From positions 1 through 64,000 of the forward strand of contig CACJRN010000007.1 of the NCBI GenBank assembly GCA_902595845.1: a DNA stretch of 64,000 bases. Reading direction: 5' to 3'. A model generated the notes under the pieces. The model saw only the letters and a program-made list of their open reading frames with translations, was not told where the DNA came from and did not search any database. Positions 62,774 to 64,000 of this stretch are shown here, piece after piece. Numbering within the stretch: position 1 is the stretch's first letter; every line of letters begins with the position of its first letter. The position numbers were made by a program, and so were the translations under genes. This stretch comes from an uncultured Gammaproteobacteria bacterium (lineage in GTDB: Bacteria > Pseudomonadota > Gammaproteobacteria > Steroidobacterales > UBA11654).

Positions 62774-62821
62774 TGTTATCTTTTCTAAACTGGGATAATA
62801 TACAACGTCATTAAGGAGCAT

Positions 62822-62897
62822 GGGTGCTTAGCTCAGCTGGTAGAGCGTCGCCCTTACAAGGCGAATGTCGGCGGTTCGATCCCGTCAGCACCCACCA
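62822..62897 (+). tRNA. tRNA-Val (anticodon TAC)
   Basis: 76 bases with encoded CCA. Acceptor GGGTGCT/AGCACCC; anticodon stem TCGCC/GGCGA, loop CTTACAA, anticodon TAC. T arm GTTCGATCC is standard. Confidence 0.96.
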
Positions 62898-62920
62898 CCA
62901 TTCTTCTCTATGAGGACATT

Positions 62921-63766
62921 ATGAAAAAAATCTTTTTTGCTTTAATTTGCTTATTGTCAACTCCTAATATTCTTGCCCATGGCATGTCCGAGGCAGATAA
63001 AGCAAAAGCACTTGAGGCAAGTAACTGGGAATATGTAGAGTTGGGCGCAACCCACATGATCACTGGTTACGATCACCTGCTTTTTTTATTTGGTGTGATC
63101 TTTTTTATCACCAGCTTTAAGGAAATCGTTAAATTCATTACTGCCTTTACCATTGGTCATTCCATAACACTTGTTTTTGCAACCCTTTATGAAATTCAAG
63201 CCAATTACTATCTTATTGATGCGGTTATAGCCTTAACGGTAATTTATAAGGCTTTTGATAATCTTGATGGATTTAAGCGGTATCTAAATACGAATTCACC
63301 AAACCTGCTAGGGATGGTTTTTGCTTTTGGGCTTATACATGGATTTGGTTTATCAACGAGACTACAAATGTTGCCACTGGCAGATGAAGGGTTGGTATTA
63401 AGAATTCTCTCCTTTAATGTGGGTGTTGAGCTCGGACAGATTGCTGCTCTGAGTATCATGCTTATTTTTCTTTCTTCTTGGAGAAAAATGGAGTCATTTC
63501 AAAGACTCAGTAATGCTTCGAATGTTCTATTGATGTTGGCTGGATTCTTTCTTCTGAATATGCAATTACATGGCTATCAACACAGCACATATGTCGAAGA
63601 ATTCCCATTCAATGAAGATGCTCACACTCATGTTCATGAGGATTGGGAGTATGATCAATCAGCAGAAGATCTGGAGACAAATGATTCTATGTCAGAACTA
63701 CAAAAAACTTTATCAGAAGCGTCCAAGATGCACAGACATGGCGATGGTGAACTCCACAGCCATTAA
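62921..63766 (+). CDS. HupE/UreJ-2-like membrane protein with His-rich tail
   Basis: 281 residues. Signal-like start (IFFALICLLSTPNILAHG), six or so helices, and the family motifs HMITGYDHLLFLFGVIFF, FTIGHSITL and GLIHGFGLS. C-terminal 70 residues are hydrophilic, with HTHVHEDWEYD and many acids, ending MHRHGDGELHSH, likely metal binding. Relatives HupE and UreJ are nickel permeases or metallocentre helpers; no urease or hydrogenase is in the window. Confidence 0.82.
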   Translation: MKKIFFALICLLSTPNILAHGMSEADKAKALEASNWEYVELGATHMITGYDHLLFLFGVIFFITSFKEIVKFITAFTIGHSITLVFATLYEIQANYYLIDAVIALTVIYKAFDNLDGFKRYLNTNSPNLLGMVFAFGLIHGFGLSTRLQMLPLADEGLVLRILSFNVGVELGQIAALSIMLIFLSSWRKMESFQRLSNASNVLLMLAGFFLLNMQLHGYQHSTYVEEFPFNEDAHTHVHEDWEYDQSAEDLETNDSMSELQKTLSEASKMHRHGDGELHSH

Positions 63767-63795
63767 TTCATTTAAATTAAGAAGGAGAAACTAAA

Positions 63796-64000
63796 ATGCC
63801 AGAAATTAAATCACAACATCAGTGTGTCAATTTAGATGATCTGAAGGAAGCAGAGTCATTTGGAGAGCCAATAGGTGAGCTTCCAAAACAAATGGATTCA
63901 GGATTTCTTGATCGCGAGGATATCTTTGCAGGCACTTGGGAATGTGAGCCTGGTGTATTGAAATTAGATCTCGATGTCACTGAATTTTGCCACATCCTCA
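63796..64000 (+). CDS. Cupin-domain protein, N-terminal part (cut by window edge)
   Basis: 68 residues are present from an ATG with an AAGGAGAAA ribosome site. The last part, FAGTWECEPGVLKLDLDVTE then FCHIL, matches the Cupin_3 (DUF861) family, whose typical continuation is a short EGE turn in a beta-barrel. Starts 29 bases after the HupE-like gene. Function unknown; the right end is missing. Confidence 0.7.
   Translation, partial: MPEIKSQHQCVNLDDLKEAESFGEPIGELPKQMDSGFLDREDIFAGTWECEPGVLKLDLDVTEFCHIL

Overview
The window reads as a compact, AT-rich gammaproteobacterial chromosome, probably from a free-living marine lineage with a streamlined genome. Evidence for Gammaproteobacteria is the gene order nrdR-ribD-ribE-ribB(X)-ribH-nusB-thiL-pgpA, a single-chain PurL of about 1300 residues, a ParE/ParC pair, the run prmB-aroC-asd-truA-accD-folC-SPOR-cvpA-purF, LpxH, a DUF1820 protein, and tig-clpP-clpX-lon-hup. 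Streamlining shows in short spacers, many 1-8 base overlaps and four tail-to-tail gene overlaps. A lineage such as SAR86 would fit, but this is a guess from content. No phage, insertion sequence, CRISPR array, rRNA or replication origin was seen.

Layout. 1-3.8 kb: end of an amidohydrolase, a DUF1330 protein, tadA, then on the minus strand a lipoprotein alkylsulfatase-like metallo-beta-lactamase and a P19-like periplasmic iron protein with a strong Fur box. 3.9-16.5 kb: DUF1820, purL, glyA, nrdR and a flavin operon (ribD, ribE, ribBX, ribH, an unknown membrane protein, ribF) continuing into nusB, thiL and pgpA. 16.5-24.9 kb: xseB, katG, parE-parC-efp, two unannotated membrane microproteins and psd. 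24.9-35.5 kb: the prmB to purF operon facing folD-ppi-lpxH. 35.6-48.1 kb is the accessory part: tRNA-Pro, a di-iron ferritin-like protein, tRNA-Arg, a tyrosine-rich repeat protein, a TM2-SHOCT membrane protein, a cold-shock protein, a sulfatase-MFS-hydrolase-like-Rid run, an MDR oxidoreductase, a SIMPL protein, small proteins, a DoxX pair, and a methyltransferase followed by an AhpD-like protein. 48.1-51.7 kb: arsC-like, ppiB, tRNA-His, fhs, fur and a Ddn-like protein. 52-64 kb: a large Oar-like TonB-dependent receptor, tRNA-Leu, tig-clpP-clpX-lon with a sigma-32-like promoter before lon, hup, an AMACR-like CoA-transferase, tRNA-Val, a HupE/UreJ-like metal protein and the start of a cupin gene.

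How the genes connect. The flavin operon makes FMN and FAD from ribulose 5-phosphate and the pyrimidine branch, but its GTP cyclohydrolase II domain has lost the zinc cysteines, so a separate ribA is expected elsewhere. glyA, folD, fhs and folC cover serine/glycine/formate one-carbon flow and folate polyglutamylation, feeding purL and purF. Fur and the Fur box before the P19-like gene suggest an iron response. Two unrelated sulfatases (an alkylsulfatase-like lipoprotein and a CxPxR type I enzyme), an MFS carrier and an AMACR-like enzyme suggest use of sulfated and branched organic matter.

Most of the window is ordinary core genome. I did not find a clear new system. The best leads are the unannotated microproteins, the repeat-protein/TM2-SHOCT pair, the sulfatase cluster with a hydrolase-like protein lacking its Ser and His, the DoxX/CxxC pair, and the F420-type protein next to fur.
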